Assembly (NCBI GenBank): GCA_964454335.1
Contig: CAYVVT010000006.1
Span: 115,916 to 179,915 of the forward strand
Length of the DNA: 64,000 nucleotides
From: CAYVVT01 sp964454335
Lineage (GTDB): Bacteria; Fidelibacterota; UBA8477; JABMPR01
Direction of reading: 5' to 3'
A program made the position numbers and the translations under genes. Below are positions 63,001 to 64,000 of the stretch, piece after piece. Position 1 is the stretch's first letter; each line of letters starts with the position of its first letter. Under the pieces are notes generated by a model. That model had not been told where the DNA came from. It was given only the letters and a program-made list of their open reading frames with translations, and ran no database searches.

Positions 63001-64000
63001 TTGAGGTACCTGTAGTGAGGATGGTGGAAGGACCGCCAAGGTTCGTGGGATCATTGCTCCCGACCCTGGCACGTATTTGGACAGTGCCATTCTCAAGCGA
63101 GGGATCCGATGCAATGGGTACAGTGACCGCTAGGTTTTCGCTATCCTCATTCCAGTAGCCCGCCACCTCATTGCCACCTTGTGGAACAGCGGACGTGACA
63201 TCGAATGCGTCAGGCGGTGATCCGTCCACGGCAATGGTCTTGGCGTCGTCGATATTCGTAATTCCACTGATATCGCTCAGGTCTACTTCGTTCCCGGCAA
63301 CGTCTTCCAACGTTCCGCCACTCACGGTAAATCCGGTCACCTCCAGGGCTGTCGTCTCATCAGCGGTTAAAACGGTATATACGGCACTTACCTCATCCAG
63401 GTTGTTGATGGAAGTAAGCGTCACGTTACTGCTGGATGCATTCACCTGAATGAGCAGGCTGTCTGCATTAAGGAACATGGGCTCATTGAAGGTCAGGGTG
63501 ATATCGATGGTCTGAGCCTGACCGTAATTGGCTTCTGCTGAGCTTGAGCTGATGGCATCCAGAGTTGGAATGATACCGTCTACAAGGATATCGCTCTGAC
63601 CACCGATATTGCTGCCAGCTCCGGGAAGCGTCAGCGAACTCCCGCTGGCATCGACGTTATTCCCTGCAGCATCACGCAGGGTGCCTACAGTGAGATTGAG
63701 GGCATTTACGGTAAGGTCCAGGGCGTAATCGCCCTCAGCAACTTCATAAGTGGTGTCTTTGGTAGTAGAACCACTCAGGGAAAGCAGACTGACCGTCGTC
63801 CCGGAATTCAATACGACGTCAAGTTGAGCGCCCGTGCCGGCTAAAGTCACTTCTTCACTGAAAGTAACTGTAATGTCTGTTGTTTCTCCTATTTCCAGTG
63901 TATCCGTTCCTGCACTGGCTGCAATGTCATCGACAAGCGGCACCGTCTGGTCCACAATGAGTTCAGGCGGAGAGCCCGTCTGTCCGTTCGTGCTGTTGCC
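57029..64000 (-). CDS. Giant secreted repeat protein with T9SS type A sorting domain (5' end beyond window)
   Basis: More than 2320 residues are visible; the frame is open at the right edge, so the true start lies outside. The N-terminal visible part alternates two repeat types. Type 1 is a ~100-residue Ig-like unit with D-T-V/I-x-I-x-x-x-F-x-E (ITVTFSEEVTLAGTG; IDITLTFNEPMFLNAD; VVIKFDENIEMNAGD). Type 2 is a ~100-residue unit beginning G-Y-W-N (AGYWNEDSENLAVTVPI; PGYWNENNTDIQVIVPI; EAGYWNTVNTDLEVTVPI). Later come a cadherin-like Ig domain (GDTLYYSLLSAPDSMTVD), an ASH/BACON-like domain (DLRWALLDKPSWITLPI) and the T9SS sorting domain (NYPNPFNPSTTIAFDIG, ending KMLVLR). Probably a long surface adhesin or stalk. 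First gene of a three-gene unit; 8 bp separate its stop from the TPR gene start. Confidence 0.9.
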   Translation of the reverse strand, partial: GNSTNGQTGSPPELIVDQTVPLVDDIAASAGTDTLEIGETTDITVTFSEEVTLAGTGAQLDVVLNSGTTVSLLSLSGSTTKDTTYEVAEGDYALDLTVNALNLTVGTLRDAAGNNVDASGSSLTLPGAGSNIGGQSDILVDGIIPTLDAISSSSAEANYGQAQTIDITLTFNEPMFLNADSLLIQVNASSSNVTLTSINNLDEVSAVYTVLTADETTALEVTGFTVSGGTLEDVAGNEVDLSDISGITNIDDAKTIAVDGSPPDAFDVTSAVPQGGNEVAGYWNEDSENLAVTVPIASDPSLENGTVQIRARVGSNDPTNLGGPSTILTTGTSKVITIDNTAFEALSTELEGSTVTVGARITDNFSNYTDSNELNDIEIDVDQIDPTITEITSETDPGNYGVGSSINVKLRLSENVTLEGGGTLSAVINTASSPLETTTISDADSVMLSFTVQEDDNAVPLQVAGVSATADKLFDEAGNEADFTTLPGGELLEDNVVLNIYGQSTEILYVTSTSSAGDKKFGDVVTVVIKFDENIEMNAGDLEVLFETGTTDRSILINHTEVADDTSEIHFDFTVFATDLVDTLNVISITDAGEDLVNAAVGNPVDVSTIPAGENLGDNVVFNVDGILPATFASGTIYTTDDTENAAFYWNSEHDSLQVSVPVDGSDPSLIDGTIQLQASIAGAGMTNIGDPYTVTILQDQVMYVSRAQLEGHPNFPLVGNTAILAMTAVITDAVGNERTGANSPNTLEIDEGPPDDFTVTSVVAVGDPVSPGYWNENNTDIQVIVPIPEDITMVNGTIQITSKNGDAGSWESIGSEEVVSNHNVPRAVSISRTDVEAIPGYSEGDTLHFAAILTDRAGNSTTGNESPDPEHAIIVDEVGPTQGTVGNVTAVGDPVEAGYWNTVNTDLEVTVPIPADASLEGGTVQVLTGLVGDPSTNLGDPDPITAVGTDQVISFSEAVFEALPVVNDGVELEFVAIVTDAAGNSVQFLASTTTITVDLTPPTTATTGGVASAGGVIVPGYLNIGNTDVTVNVSWGAVPDPTMIGGTIFIEGRITSAGPSFTRFTTTGSITQAQGNQDMLITRTEIDALGDSDAQTLEFRAAVRDAAGNETIYSPSTETLLSDQSNPVAPQASSVTAIGQNMPAGYWNDSADTLTVSFTLPVGDPTLIDGFARVKLGINTGVSGSEYIEDVNIPIASEGESFVEEYDSLLVEGIPGWPDDADRDTLYTFILVVDQAGNRDSSAAATGFLLVDQYAPLVNSATNFLATGPVVVDGYYNLSNEGIGVDNLVPNDFSLENGELILLLDAGGGYTDMETTVITGPMLGNTTGILLDSASVNNVAGFTDGGNLNASIALVDAAGNRAEAEPPYPGIEIDFSPPAPFTLTSLTTTGGVVVDSFYNASNDGILFEVPIATDPTLPGGEVMTYMTSDGQPDYDQIGPATDITAAGVTINHTNTEAELELHGGFAFDGLELHFFVMMQDRAGNQTSSDTLLNRLVADRIAPQGGAFITEETIDLDYINVSDSLYAAWSGYDSGVSGLERYDVSVGHSVGISDFMDWINVGDSLNFDTVLTWVQPESYYLNLRAVDGAGNASDTLSTSGAFADLTRPLAGEDIDPYYHVIDWVDVNSFGGTYSDEFSGVDSMHIDIMRLSDSTYWDGTQWTSDSTVLEPDWAGGLWDYDLADDSLANRGNYQVKIMSVDSARNRSLTAVDTFQFVINSDPFFTDGFDSTAIEDSLFLYSLLADDPDLGTISGDTLYYSLLSAPDSMTVDSLTGVISWTPLNADSGEWVIDVRVTDALGAFDDTTFTIDVTQVNDAPEAVFLVSPADGTVIQPEDSLLLTFTWLEAVDIENDPLRYKVFFAQEGEEPFDSLDFTEFLGDTVDISEMDFPVPDPVEWYVKAYDTSLVSAVETIWEFTSSAAIAVANPDSLYNRMQRDEVKNDTFQLRNDGLTDLRWALLDKPSWITLPIDTGTIAFQDSSAIIINIDLETPGFNVGARLDTILISTNDPLQDTMLVKMEIGIFEVPNPILGLYANPAFMTLYELLIVDSLGQADSVMATFNDDEIELSQVDPEAGNYVWTGVVNFDTTGTKELEVFASNWVGDTTITSSVTLTLVKPAAAWLARSADEKFEVQGDRGSLERYRNVAVLENELIRDKEALYAILPDKLKLAEPILLRMTSTGPDQAIYQLGENGEFRELISLGDDEEVVAWTNRFGAFKLGPQTIVVPEISSLSQNYPNPFNPSTTIAFDIGFMDGLTQHVDLRVYNILGQEVRSLISDLYQPGQYNLEWDGMDARGAPVASGIYFARLMTDKGYFKSVKMLVLR

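Noticed and set aside
1..64000. CRISPR arrays, tRNA or rRNA genes, insertion sequences, phage genes
   Set aside because: No regularly spaced direct repeats, no cloverleaf with a tRNA-like anticodon arm and CCA end, and no transposase, integrase or phage structural protein was found on either strand.

Overview
The window looks like a chromosomal segment from an FCB-group bacterium outside the Bacteroidetes proper, most likely a Marinimicrobia (Neomarinimicrobiota)-type organism. Four large secreted proteins end in the type IX secretion (T9SS) type A sorting domain with the YPNPFNP signature. They sit among TonB-dependent receptors carrying CarboxypepD_reg-like N-termini, a PorV/PorQ-family protein and many lipoproteins. 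The best promoters visible are of ordinary sigma-70 form (TTGACA/TATAAT-like, 16-17 nt spacers), not the Bacteroidetes TTTG/TAnnTTTG form. The assignment rests on protein style only. No rRNA or tRNA gene was found to fix it.

Layout. 1-24.8 kb is an outer-surface region: a partial TonB-dependent receptor (minus), divergent from a secreted FG-GAP/VCBS protein (plus); a fused polyprenol-kinase/DUF92 membrane protein (plus); then a long minus-strand array. Read in the direction of transcription (24.8 to 6.4 kb) the array is TonB receptor, 692-aa secreted protein, lipoprotein, PorV/PorQ-like protein, second TonB receptor, 706-aa secreted protein (paralogue of the 692-aa one), IPT/TIG lipoprotein, NHL-like T9SS cargo, GHL10 glycoside-hydrolase-like T9SS cargo. 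The receptor plus ~700-aa-partner pair is a tandem duplication.

25.1-35.6 kb is a tightly packed minus-strand housekeeping run: polA, rimO, ftsY, a CDP-alcohol phosphatidyltransferase (pgsA type), two ECF-type ABC ATPases, polyprenyl diphosphate synthase, tatC, meaB and a Crp/Fnr regulator. rpsT follows on the plus strand. 36.4-42.7 kb holds the pyruvate dehydrogenase operon (aceE-aceF-lpdA) with an amidinohydrolase gene overlapping lpdA. 43.1-50.0 kb holds a UVR-motif protein, a ROK regulator divergent from a GlmU-like bifunctional protein, a NagZ-like GH3/beta-lactamase fusion lipoprotein and a thioesterase; the middle genes suggest amino-sugar or peptidoglycan recycling.

50.0-55.4 kb is a minus-strand SOS mutagenesis cassette: lexA, then an ImuB-like Y-family protein lacking one catalytic acid, then a DnaE2-type polymerase. 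A family of 94-142-bp palindromic elements occupies each spacer of the cassette and the region upstream of lexA, with a further degenerate copy near 36.2 kb. Outer and central stems are conserved, but the side hairpins differ in sequence while staying palindromic. 55.8-64 kb (minus) is a three-gene unit: a very large T9SS cargo (open at the window edge) built of two alternating repeat types, followed by a TPR lipoprotein and a coiled-coil lipoprotein.

The best candidates for undescribed biology are the duplicated receptor/partner/PorV operon, the cloverleaf-like repeat family that punctuates the SOS cassette, and the 'GYWN' repeat of the giant cargo protein.
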